64,000 nucleotides of DNA from the NCBI RefSeq assembly GCF_052857255.1, contig NW_027526661.1:62001-126000 (forward strand). Reading direction: 5' to 3'. The notes below the pieces were generated by a model that worked only from the letters and a program-made list of their open reading frames with translations, had not been told where the DNA came from and did no database searches. A program made the position numbers and the translations under genes. Shown in pieces: positions 24,880 to 36,263 of this stretch. The stretch's first letter is position 1. Every line of letters starts with the position of its first letter. This DNA comes from Amblyomma americanum. Its lineage: Eukaryota; Arthropoda; Arachnida; Ixodida; Ixodidae.

Positions 24880-27590
24880 ACGGCTTGTAAAATCGATGCT
24901 CGTGAATTTTGCTAGTTTCGATCTAAAACGATGTATCCCGTTGTTTTTAGCCGGAGTACAAGTTTACGCGCAGTTCTGGGAGAAAAAGTTTACACCTTTC
25001 TGTCGGCTACTCTTCGACGACTTGTAAAATCAATGCTCGTGAATTATGCTAGTTTCGATCTAAAACGTTGTATACCGTTGTTTTGAGCCGAAATACAAGT
25101 TTTCGCGCAGTTCTGAGAGAAAATGTTTACACCTTTCTCTCGTCTACACTTCGACGAGTTGTAAAATCGATGCTCGTGAATTATGCTAGTTTCGATCTAA
25201 AACGATGTATCCCTTTGTTTTGAGCCGGAATACAAGTTTTCGCGCAGTTCTGAGAGAAAAAGTTTACACCTTTCTCTCGTCTACTCTTCGACGACTAGTA
25301 AAATCGATGTTCGAGAATCTCGCTAGTTTCGATCTAAAACGATGTATCCCGTTGATTCGAGCCGGAATACAAGTTTTCGCGCAGTTCTGAGAGAAAAAGT
25401 TTCCACCTTTCTCTCGTCTACTCTTCGACGACTTGTAAAATCGATGCTCGTGAATTATGCTAGTTTCGATCTAAAACGTTGTATCCCGTAGTTTTGAGCC
25501 GGAATACAAGTTTTCGCGCAGTTAGAGAAAATGTTTACACCTTTCTCTCGTCTACACTTCGAAGACTTGTAAAATCGATGCTCGTGAATTATGCTAGTTT
25601 CGATCTAAAACGTTGTATCCCGTTGTTTTGAGCCGGAATACAAGTTTTCGCGCAGTTCTGACAGAAAAAGTTTACACCTTTCTCTCGTCTACTCTTCGAC
25701 GACTTGTAAAATCGATGCTCGTGAATTTTGCTAGTTTCGATCTAAAACGATGTATCCCGTTGTATTGAGCTGGAATACAAGTTTTCGCGCAGTTCTGAGA
25801 GAAAATGTTTACACCTTTCTCTCGTCTACACTTCGACGACTTGCAAAATCGAAGCTTGTGAATTATGCTAGTTTCGATCTAAAACGATGTATCTCGTTGT
25901 TTTGAGCCGGAATACAAGTTTTCGCGCAGTTCTGAGAGAAAATGTTTACACCTTTCTGTCGTCTACTCTTCGACGACTTGTAAAATCGATGCTCTTGAAT
26001 TTTGCTAGTTTCGATCTAAAACGATGTATCCCGTTGTTCTGAGCCGGAGTAGAAGTTTACGCGCAGTTCTGGGAGAAAAAGTTTACACCTTTCTCTCGTC
26101 TACACTTCGAAGACTTGTAAAATCGATGCTCGTGAATTATGCTAGTTTCGATCTAAAACGTTGTATCCCGTTGTTTTGAGCCGGAATACAAGTTTTCGCG
26201 CAGTTATGATAGAAAAAGTTTACACCTTTGTCTCGTCTACTCTTCGACGACTTGAAAAACCGATGCTCGTGAATTTTGCTAGTTTCGATATAAAACGATG
26301 TATCGTTGTTTTTTAGCCGGAATACAAGCTTTCGCGTAGTTCTGAGAGAAAACGTTTACACCTTTCTCTCGTCCGACTTGTAAAATAGATGCTTGTGCAT
26401 TTTGCTAGTTTCGATCTAAAACGATGTATCGCGTTGTTTTGAGACGGAGTACAAGTTTACGCTAGTTCTGGGAGAAAACGTTTACACCTTTGTCTCGTCT
26501 ACTCTTCGACGACTAGTAAATTCGATGCTCGTGAATTTTGCTATTTTTGATCTAAAACGATGTGTCCCGTTGTTTTGAGCCGGAATACAAGTTTTCGCGC
26601 AGTTCTGAGAGAAAATGTTTACACCTTTCTGTCGTCTACTCTTCGACGACTTGTAAAATTGATGCTCGTGAATTTTGCTAGTTTCGATCTAAAACGATGT
26701 ATCTCGTTGTTCTGAGCCGGAGCAGAAGTTTACGCGCAGTTCTGAGAGAAAAAGTTTACACCTTTCTCTCGTCTACTCTTCGACGACTTGTAAAATCGAT
26801 GCTCGTGAATTTTGCTAGTTTCGATCTAAAACGATGTATCCCGTTGTATTGAGCTGGAATACAAGTATTCGCGCAGTTCTGAGAGAAAATGTTTACACCA
26901 TTCTCTCGTCTACACTTCGACGACTTGTAAAATCGATGCTCGTGAAATATGCTAGTTTCCATCTAAAACGATATATCTCGTTGTTTTGACCCGGAATACA
27001 AGTTTTCGCGCAGTTCTGAGAGGAAATGTTTACACCTTTCTGTCGTCTACTCTTCGACGACTTGTAAAATCGATGCTCGTGGATTTTGCTAGTTTCGATC
27101 TAAAACGATGTATCCCGTTGTTTTGAGCCGGAGTACAAGTTTACGCGCAGTTCTGGGAGAAAACGTTTACACCTTTGTCTCGTCTACTCTTCGACGACTA
27201 GTAAAATCGATGCTCGTGAATTTTGCTATTTTTGATCTAAAACGATGTGTCCCGTTGTTTTGAGCCGGAATACAAGTTTTCGCGCAGTTCTGAGAGAAAA
27301 TGTTTACACCTTTCTGTCGTCTACTCTTCGACGACTTGTAAAATCGATGCTCGTGAATTTTGCTAGTTTCGATTTAAAACGATGTATCCCGTTGTTCTGA
27401 GCCGGAGTAGAAGTTTACGCGCAGTTCTGGGAGAAAAAGTTTACACCTTTCTGTCGGCTACTCTTCGACGACTTGTAAAATCGATGCTCGTGAATTATGC
27501 TAGTTTCGATCTAAAACGTTGTATCCCGTTGTTTTGAGCCGGAATACAAGTTTTCGCGCAGTTCTGAGAGAAAAGATTTACACCTTTCTC

Positions 27591-28301
27591 TCGTCTACTC
27601 TTCGACGACTAGGAAAATCGATGTTTGTGAATCTCGCTAGTTTCGATCTAAAACGATGTATCTCGTTGTTTCGAGCCGGAATACAAGTTTTCGCGCAGTT
27701 CTGAGAGAAAAAGTTTACCCCTTTCTCTCGTCTACTCTCCGACGACTTGTAAAATCGATGCTCGTGAATTTTGCTAGTTTCGATCTAAAACGATGTATCC
27801 CGTTGTATTGAGCTGGAATACAAGTTTTCGCGCAGTTCTGAGAGAGAATGTTTACACCTTTTTGTCGTCTACTCTTCGACGACTTGTAAAATCGATGCTT
27901 GTAAGTTATGCTAGTTTCGATCTAAAACGTTGTATCCCGTTGTTTTGAGCAGGAATACAAGTTTTCGCGCCGTTCTTAGAGAAAATGTTTACACCTTTCT
28001 CTCGTCTACACTTCGAAGACTTGTAAAATCGATGCTCGTGAATTATGCTAGTTTCGATCTAAAACGTTGTATCCCGTTGTTTTGAGCCGGAATACAAGTT
28101 TTCGCGCAGTTATGATAGAAAAAGTTTACACCTTTCTCTCGTCTACTCTTCGACGACTTGTAAAATCGATGCTCGTGAATTTTGCTAGTTTCGATCTAAA
28201 ACGATGTATCCCGTTGTATTGAGCTGGAATACAAGTTTTCGCGCAGTTCTGAGAGAAAATGTTTGCACCTTTCTCTCGTCTACACTTCGACGACTTGTAA
28301 A
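27591..28301. repeat. Dispersed 0.7-kb duplication, copy 2
   Basis: Partner of 22010-22720. At about 28303 the sequence switches inside the shared string CGACTTGTAAAAT to the TAGATGCTTGTGCAT type that elsewhere follows the 127-bp monomer (compare 24755). The crossover therefore joined a full-length monomer to a partner that normally has the 10-bp deletion. Confidence 0.75.
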
Positions 28302-29369
28302 ATAGATGCTTGTGCATTTTGCTAGTTTCGATCTAAAACGATGTATCCCGTTGTATTGAGCTGGAATACAAGTTTTCGCGCAGTTCTGAGAGAAAAAGTT
28401 TACACCTTTCTGTCGTCTACTCTTCGACGGCTTGTATAATCGATGCTCGTGAATTATGCTAGTTTCGATCTAAAACGTTGTATCCCGTTGTTTTGAGCCG
28501 AAATACAAGTTTTCGCGCCGTTCTGAGAGAAAATGTTTACACCTTTCTCTCGTCTACACTTCGACGAGTTGTAAAATCGATGCTCGTGAATTATGCTAGT
28601 TTCGATCTAAAACGATGTATCCCGTTGTTTTGAGCCGGAATACAAGTTTTCGCGCAGTTCTGAGAGAAAAAGTTTACACCTTTCTCTCGTCTACTCTTCG
28701 ACGACTAGTAAAATCGATGTTCGTGAATCTCGCTAGTTTCGATCTAAAACGATGTATCCCGTTGATTCGAGCCGGAATACAAGTTTTCGCGCAGTTCTGA
28801 GAGAAAAAGTTTACACCTTTCTCTCGTCTACTCTTCGACGACTTGTAAAATCGATGCTCGTGAATTATGCTACTTTCGATCTAAAACGTTGTATCCCGTA
28901 GTTTTGAGCCGGAATACAAGTTTTCGCGCAGTTCTGAGAGAAAATGTTTACAGCTTTCTCTCGTCTACACTTCGACGACTTTCAAAATCGATGCTCGTGA
29001 ATTATGCTAGTTTCGATCTAAAACGATGTATCTCGTTGTTTTGAGCCGGAATACAAGTTTTCGCGCAGTTCTGAGAGAAAATGTTTACACCTTTCTGTCG
29101 TCTACTCTTCGACGACTTGTAAAATCGATGCTCTTGAATTTTGCTAGTTTCGATCTAAAACGATGTATCCCGTTGTTCTGAGCCGGAGTAGAAGTTTACG
29201 CGCAGTTCTGGGAGAAAACGTTTACACCTTTCTCTCGTCTACACTTCGAAGACTTGTAAAATCGATGCTCGTGAATTATGCTAGTTTCGATCTAAAACGT
29301 TGTATCCCGTTGTTTTGAGCCGGAATACAAGTTTTCGCGCAGTTCTGAGAGAAAAAGTTTACACCTTTC

Positions 29370-30465
29370 TCTCGTCTACTCTTCGACGACTTGTAAAATC
29401 GATGCTCGTGAATTTTGCTAGTTTCGATCTAAAACGATGTATCCCGTTGTATTGAGCTGGAATACAAGTATTCGCGCAGTTCTGAGAGAAAATGTTTACA
29501 CCTTTCTCTCGTCTACACTTCGACGACTTGTAAAATCGATGCTCGTGAATTATTCTAGTTTCGATCTAAAACGATGTATCTCGTTGTTTTGAGCCGGAAT
29601 ACAAGTTTTCGCGCAGTCCTGAGAGAAAATGTTTACACCTTTCTGTCGTCTACTCTTCGACGACTTGTAAAATCGATGCTCGTGAATTTTGCTAGTTTCA
29701 ATCTAAAACGATGTATCCCGTTGTTTTGAGCCGGAGTACAAGTTTACGCGCAGTTCTGGGAGAAAACGTTTACACCTTTGTCTCGTCTACTCTTCGACGA
29801 CTAGTAAATTCGATGCTCGTGAATTTTGCTATTTTTGATCTAAAACGATCTGTCCCGTTGTTTTGAGCCGGAATACAAGTTTTCGCGCAGTTCTGAGAGA
29901 AAATGTTTACACCTTTCTGTCGTCTACTCTTCGACGACTTGTAAAATCGATGCTCGTGAATTTTGCTAGTTTCGATCTAAAACGATGTATCCCGTTGTTC
30001 TGAGCCGGAGTAGAAGTTTACGCGCAGTTCTGAGAGAAAAAGTTTACACCTTTCTCTCGTCTACTCTTCGACGGCTTGTAAAATCGATGCTCGTGAATTT
30101 TGCTAGTTTCGATCTAAAACGATGTATCCCGTTGTTTTTAGCCGTAGTACAAGTTTACGCGCAGTTCTGGAAGAAAAAGTTTACACCTTTCTGTCGGCTA
30201 CTCTTCGACGACTTGTAAAATCGATGCTCGTGAATTATGCTAGTTTCGATCTAAAACGTTGTATCCCGTTGTTTTGAGCCGGAATACAAGTTTTCGCGCA
30301 GTTCTGAGAGAAAAAGTTTACACCTTTCTCTCGTCTACTCTTCGACGACTAGGAAAATCGATGTTTGTGAATCTCGCTAGTTTTGATCTAAAACGATGTA
30401 TCTCGTTGTTTCGAGCCAGAATACAAGTTTTCGCGCAGTTCTGAGAGAAAAAGTTTACCCCTTTC
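29370..30465. repeat. 8-monomer HOR (1,096 bp), copy 1
   Basis: It is followed by two further copies at exactly 1,096 bp (8 x 137). Monomer order: GTATTGAGCTGG with CAAGTATTCG; TTATTCTAG with CAGTCCTGAG; TTTCAATC with GAGTAC and TTTGTCTCG; CTATTTTTGATC with GTCCCG; GAGTAGAAG; GTTTTTAGCC with CTGGAAG and GTCGGC; ACGTTG with GACTAGG; TTTGTGAATCTCG with TTCGAGCCAG and TTTACCCC. A private change is GATCTGTCC near 29850. Confidence 0.9.
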
Positions 30466-31561
30466 TCTCGTCTACTCTTCGACGACTTGTAAAATCGATG
30501 CTCGTGAATTTTGCTAGTTTCGATCTAAAACGATGTATCCCGTTGTATTGAGCTGGAATACAAGTATTCGCGCAGTTCTGAGAGAAAATGTTTACACCTT
30601 TCTCTCGTCTACACTTCGACGACTTGTAAAATCGATGCTCGTGAATTATTCTAGTTTCGATCTAAAACGATGTATCTCGTTGTTTTGAGCCGGAATACAA
30701 GTTTTCGCGCAGTCCTGAGAGAAAATGTTTACACCTTTCTGTCGTCTACTCTTCGACGACTTGTAAAATCGATGCTCGTGAATTTTGCTAGTTTCAATCT
30801 AAAACGATGTATCCCGTTGTTTTGAGCCGGAGTACAAGTTTACGCGCAGTTCTGGGAGAAAACGTTTACACCTTTGTCTCGTCTACTCTTCGACGACTAG
30901 TAAATTCGATGCTCGTGAATTTTGCTATTTTTGATCTCAAACGATGTGTCCCGTTGTTTTGAGCCGGAATACAAGTTTTCGCGCAGTTCTGAGAGAAAAT
31001 GTTAACACCTTTCTGTCGTCTACTCTTCGACGACTTGTAAAATCGATGCTCGTGAATTTTGCTAGTTTCGATCTAAAACGATGTATCCCGTTGTTCTGAG
31101 CCGGAGTAGAAGTTTACGCGCAGTTCTGAGAGAAAAAGTTTACACCTTTCTCTCGTCTACTCTTCGACGGCTTGTAAAATCGATGCTCGTGAATTTTGCT
31201 AGTTTCGATCTAAAACGATGTATCCCGTTGTTTTTAGCCGGAGTACAAGTTTACGCGCAGTTCTGGAAGAAAAAGTTTACACCTTTCTGTCGGCTACTCT
31301 TCGACGACTTGTAAAATCGATGCTCGTGAATTATGCTAGTTTCGATCTAAAACGTTGTATCCCGTTGTTTTGAGCCGGAATACAAGTTTTCGCGCAGTTC
31401 TGAGAGAAAAAGTTTACACCTTTCTCTCGTCTACTCTTCGACGACTAGGAAAATCGATGTTTGTGAATCTCGCTAGTTTCGATCTAAAACGATGTATCTC
31501 GTTGTTTCGAGCCAGAATACAAGTTTTCGCGCAGTTCTGAGAGAAAAAGTTTACCCCTTTC
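30466..31561. repeat. 8-monomer HOR (1,096 bp), copy 2
   Basis: Same monomer order as copies 1 and 3. Private changes seen: GATCTCAAACG near 30935, ATGTTAACACC near 31003 and GTTTTGATC near 30380. Few differences over more than 1 kb point to recent tandem amplification. Confidence 0.9.
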
Positions 31562-32657
31562 TCTCGTCTACTCTTCGACGACTTGTAAAATCGATGCTCG
31601 TGAATTTTGCTAGTTTCGATCTAAAACGATGTATCCCGTTGTATTGAGCTGGAATACAAGTATTCGCGCAGTTCTGAGAGAAAATGTTTACACCTTTCTC
31701 TCGTCTACACTTCGACGACTTGTAAAATCGATGCTCGTGAATTATTCTAGTTTCGATCTAAAACGATGTATCTCGTTGTTTTGAGCCGGAATACAAGTTT
31801 TCGCGCAGTCCTGAGAGAAAATGTTTACACCTTTCTGTCGTCTACTCTTCGACGACTTGTAAAATCGATGCTCGTGAATTTTGCTAGTTTCAATCTAAAA
31901 CGATGTATCCCGTTGTTTTGAGCCGGAGTACAAGTTTACGCGCAGTTCTGGGAGAAAACGTTTACACCTTTGTCTCGTCTACTCTTCGACGACTAGTAAA
32001 TTCGATGCTCGTGAATTTTGCTATTTTTGATCTAAAACGATGTGTCCCGTTGTTTTGAGCCGGAATACAAGTTTTCGCGCAGTTCTGAGAGAAAATGTTT
32101 ACACCTTTCTGTCGTCTACTCATCGACGACTTGTAAAATCGATGCTCGTGAATTTTGCTAGTTTCGATCTAAAACGATGTATCCCGTTGTTCTGAGCCGG
32201 AGTAGAAGTTTACGCGCAGTTCTGAGAGAAAAAGTTTACACCTTTCTCTCGTCTACTCTTCGACGGCTTGTAAAATCGATGCTCGTGAATTTTGCTAGTT
32301 TCGATCTAAAACGATGTATCCCGTTGTTTTTAGCCGGAGTACAAGTTTACGCGCAGTTCTGGAAGAAAAAGTTTACACCTTTCTGTCGGCTACTCTTCGA
32401 CGACTTGTAAAATCGATGCTCGTGAATTATGCTAGTTTCGATCTAAAACGTTGTATCCCGTTGTTTTGAGCCGGAATACAAGTTTTCGCGCAGTTCTGAG
32501 AGAAAAAGTTTACACCTTTCTCTCGTCTACTCTTCGATGACTAGGAAAATCGATGTTTGTGAATCTCGCTAGTTTCGATCTAAAACGATGTATCTCGTTG
32601 TTTCGAGCCAGAATACAAGTTTTCGCGCAGTTCTGAGAGAAAAAGTTTACCCCTTTC
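31562..32657. repeat. 8-monomer HOR (1,096 bp), copy 3, plus ~100 bp of a fourth
   Basis: Private changes: CTACTCATCGACG near 32120 and TTCGATGACTAGG near 32535. A fourth copy starts at 32658 but changes at about 32756 to the CGCAGTTCTGTGAG type, so the array of 8-mers ends there. Confidence 0.9.
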
Positions 32658-32755
32658 TCTCGTCTACTCTTCGACGACTTGTAAAATCGATGCTCGTGAA
32701 TTTTGCTAGTTTCGATCTAAAACGATGTATCCCGTTGTATTGAGCTGGAATACAA

Positions 32756-33942
32756 GTTTTCGCGCAGTTCTGTGAGAAAATGTTTACACCTTTCTGTCGG
32801 CTACTCTTCGACGACTTGTAAAATCGATGCTCGTGAATTTTGCTAGTTTCGATCTAAAACGATGTATCCCTTTGTTCTGAGCCGGAGTAGAAGTTTACGC
32901 GCAGTTCTGGAAGAAAAAGTTTACACCTTTCTGTCGTCTACTCTTCGACGACTTGTAAAATCGATGCTCGTGAGTTTTGCTAGTTTCGATCTTAAACGAT
33001 GTATCCCGTTGTTTTGAACCGGAATACAAGTTTTCGCACAGTTCTGAGAGGAAAAATTTACACCTTTCTCTCATCTACTCTTCGACAATTTGTAAAATCG
33101 ATGCTCGTGAATCTTGCTAGTTTCGATCTAAGACGATGTATCCCCTTGTTTTGAGCCGGAATACAAGTTTTCAGCAGTTTTGAGAGAAAAAGTTTACACC
33201 TTTCTCTCGTCTACTCTTCGACAACTTGTAAAATCGATGCTCGTGAATTTTGCTAGTTTCGATCTAAAACGATGTATCCCGTTGTTTTGAGCCGGAATAC
33301 AAGTTTTCGCGCAGTTCTGAGAGAAAACGTTTACACCATTCTCTCGGCTACTCTTCGACGAATTGTAAAATCGATGCTCGTGAATCTTGCTAGTTTCAAT
33401 CTAAAACGAAGTATCTCGTTGTTTCGAGCCGGTATACATGTTTTCGCGCAGTTCTGAGAGAAAATTTTACACCTTTTTCTCGTCTACTCTTCGACGACTT
33501 GTAAAATCGATGCTCGTGAATTTTGCTAGTTTCGATCTCAAACGATGTATCCCGTTCTCTTGAGCCGGAATACAAGTTTTCGCGCAGTTCTGAGAGAAAA
33601 AGTTTACACCTTTCTGTCGTCTACTCTTCGACGGCTTGTAAAATCGATGCTCGTGAATTTTGCTAGTTTCGATCTAAAATGATGTATCCCGTTGTTTTTA
33701 GCCGGAGTACAAGTTTACGCGCAGTTCTGGGAGAAGAAGTTTACACCTTTCTGTCGGCTACTCTTCGACGACTTGTAAAATCGATGCTCGTGAATTATGC
33801 TAGTTTCGATCTAAAACGTTGTATCCCGTTGTTTTGAGCCGGAATACAAGTTTTCGCGCAGTTCTGAGAGAAAGTGTTTACACCTTTCTCTCGTCTACAC
33901 TTCGACGAGTTGTAAAATCGATGCTCGTGAATTATGCTAGTT
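32756..33942. repeat. 1.2-kb segment shared with 17720-18906 (offset 15,036 bp)
   Basis: It carries the same monomer series as HOR copies 2 and 3 of the 10-20 kb region: GTTCTGTGAG, GTGAGTTTTGCT with GATCTTAAACG, CATCTACTC with GACAATTTG, a deletion monomer (TTTTCAGCAG here, TTTTCATCAG in the partner), the TTCGAGCC monomer, and TTCTCTTGAGCC. Several private substitutions (for example ACACCATTCTCTCG and AACGAAGTATC) show it is older than the tandem copies nearby. Confidence 0.8.
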
Positions 33943-34619
33943 TTGATCTAAAACGATGTATCTCGTTGTTTTGAGCCGGAATACAAGTTTTCGCGCAGTT
34001 CTGAGAGAAAAAGTTTACACCTTTCTCTCGTCTACTCTTCGACGACTTGTAAAATCGATGCACGTGAATTTTGCTAGTTTCGATCTAAAACGATGTATCC
34101 CGTTGTATTGAGCTGGAATACAAGTTTTCGCGCAGTTCTGAGAGAAAATGTTTACACCTTTCTCTCGTCTACACTTCGACGACTTGCAAAATCGATGCTC
34201 GTGAATTATGCTAGTTTCGATCTAAAACGATGTATCTCGTTGTTTTGAGCCGGAATACAAGTTTTCGCGCAGTTCTGAGAGAAAATGTTTACACCTTTCT
34301 GTTGTCTACTCTTCGACGACTTGTAAAATCGATGCTCTTGAATTTTGCTAGTTTCGATCTAAAACGATGTATTCCGTTGTTCTGAGCCGGAGTAGAAGTT
34401 TACGCGCAGTTCTGGGAGAAAAAGTTTACACCTTTCTCTCGTCTACACTTCGAAGACTTGTAAAATCGATGCTCGTGGATTATGCTAGTTTCGATCTAAA
34501 ACGTTGTATCCCGTTGTTTTGAGCCGGAATACAAGTTTTCGCGCAGTTCTGAGAGAAAAAGTTTACACCTTTCTCTCGTCTACTCTTCGACGACTTGTAA
34601 AATCGATGCTCGTGAATTT
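33943..34619. repeat. Short mosaic satellite segment
   Basis: Five family-B monomers of common types (GTATTGAGCTGG, TCTCGTTG, GGAGTAGAAG, ACGTTG), resembling 25.7-26.2 kb and 29.0-29.4 kb in order, including the GCTCTTGAATTTTG variant. No other feature seen. Confidence 0.7.
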
Positions 34620-35441
34620 TGCTAGTTTCGATCTAAAACGATGTATCCCGTTGTATTGAGCTGGAATACAAGTATTCGCGCAGTTCTGAGAGAAAATGTT
34701 TACACCTTTCTCTCGTCTACACTTCGACGACTTGTAAAATCGATGCTCGTGAATTATTCTAGTTTCGATCTAAAACGATGTATCTCGTTGTTTTGAGCCG
34801 GAATACAAGTTTTCGCGCAGTCGTGAGAGAAAATGTTTACACCTTTCTGTCGTCTACTCTTCGACGACTTGTAAAATCGATGCTCGTGAATTTTGCTAGT
34901 TTCAATCTAAAACGATGTATCCCGTTGTTTTGAGCCGGAGTACAAGTTTACGCGCAGTTCTGGGAGAAAACGTTTACACCTTTGTCACGTCTACTCTTCG
35001 ACGACTAGTAAATTCGATGCTCGTGAATTTTGCTATTTTTGATCTAAAACGATGTGTCCCGTTCTTTTGAGCCGGAATACAAGTTTTCGCGCAGTTCTGA
35101 GAGAAAATGTTTACACCTTTCTGTCGTCTACTCTTCGAAGACTTGTAAAATCGATGCTCGTGAATTTTGCTAGTTTCGATCTAAAACGATGTATCCCGTT
35201 GTTCTGAGCCGGAGTAAAAGTTTACGCGCAGTTCTGAGAGAAAAAGTTTACACCTTTCTCTCGTCTACTCTTCGACGGCTTGTAAAATCGATGCTCGTGA
35301 ATTTTGCTAGTTTCGATCTAAAACGATGTATCCCGTTGTTTTTAGCCGGAGTACAAGTTTACGCGCAGTTCTGGAAGAAAAAGTTTACACCTTTCTGTCG
35401 GCTACTCTTCGACGACTTGTAAAATCGATGCTCGTGAATTT
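34620..35441. repeat. 6-monomer HOR (822 bp), copy 1
   Basis: It is repeated at exactly 822 bp (6 x 137). It has the first six monomer types of the 8-monomer HOR in the same order and lacks the last two (ACGTTG/GACTAGG and TTTGTGAATCTCG), a difference of 274 bp. Both 6-mer copies share private states absent from the 8-mers: CAGTCGTGAG, TTTGTCACG, GTTCTTTTGAG, TTCGAAGACTTG and GAGTAAAAG. Confidence 0.9.
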
Positions 35442-36263
35442 TGCTAGTTTCGATCTAAAACGATGTATCCCGTTGTATTGAGCTGGAATACAAGTATTCG
35501 CGCAGTTCTGAGAGAAAATGTTTACACCTTTCTCTCGTCTACACTTCGACGACTTGTAAAATCGATGCTCGTGAATTATTCTAGTTTCGATCTAAAACGA
35601 TGTATCTCGTTGTTTTGAGCCGGAATACAAGTTTTCGCGCAGTCGTGAGAGAAAATGTTTACACCTTTCTGTCGTCTACTCTTCGACGACTTGTAAAATC
35701 GATGCTCGTGAATTTTGCTAGTTTCAATCTAAAACGATGTATCCCGTTGTTTTGAGCCGGAGTACAAGTTTACGCGCAGTTCTGGGAGAAAACGTTTACA
35801 CCTTTGTCACGTCTACTCTTCGACGACTAGTAAATTCGATGCTCGTGAATTTTGCTATTTTTGATCTAAAACGATGTGTCCCGTTCTTTTGAGCCGGAAT
35901 ACAAGTTTTCGCGCAGTTCTGAGAGAAAATGTTTACACCTTTCTGTCGTCTACTCTTCGAAGACTTGTAAAATCGATGCTCGTGAATTTTGCTAGTTTCG
36001 ATCTAAAACGATGTATCCCGTTGTTCTGAGCCGGAGTAAAAGTTTACGCGCAGTTCTGAGAGAAAAAGTTTACACCTTTCTCTCGTCTACTCTTCGACGG
36101 CTTGTAAAATCGATGCTCGTGAATTTTGCTAGTTTCGATCTAAAACGATGTATCCCGTTGTTTTTAGCCGGAGTACAAGTTTACGCGCAGTTCTGGAAGA
36201 AAAAGTTTACACCTTTCTGTCGGCTACTCTTCGACGACTTGTAAAATCGATGCTCGTGAATTA
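35442..36263. repeat. 6-monomer HOR (822 bp), copy 2
   Basis: I saw no difference from copy 1 over the stretches compared. After 36263 the sequence moves to the monomer (TTATGCTAG, ACGTTG) that begins the series of the 3.7-kb unit. Confidence 0.9.

Larger units (their letters stand above)
20461..29369. repeat. Mosaic family-B satellite without a clean HOR
   Basis: This is family-B monomers throughout, but no tandem higher-order copy runs longer than about 0.7 kb. Dispersed duplications within it are 22010-22720 with 27591-28301, and 22900-23520 with 24259-24879. Part of it (about 26740-27350) resembles 49460-50210 at an offset of 22,719 bp, which becomes 22,856 bp after one extra monomer in the later copy. 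It also holds three 126-127 bp monomers (starting 23276, 24635 and 26266). No non-satellite sequence was seen. Confidence 0.75.
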
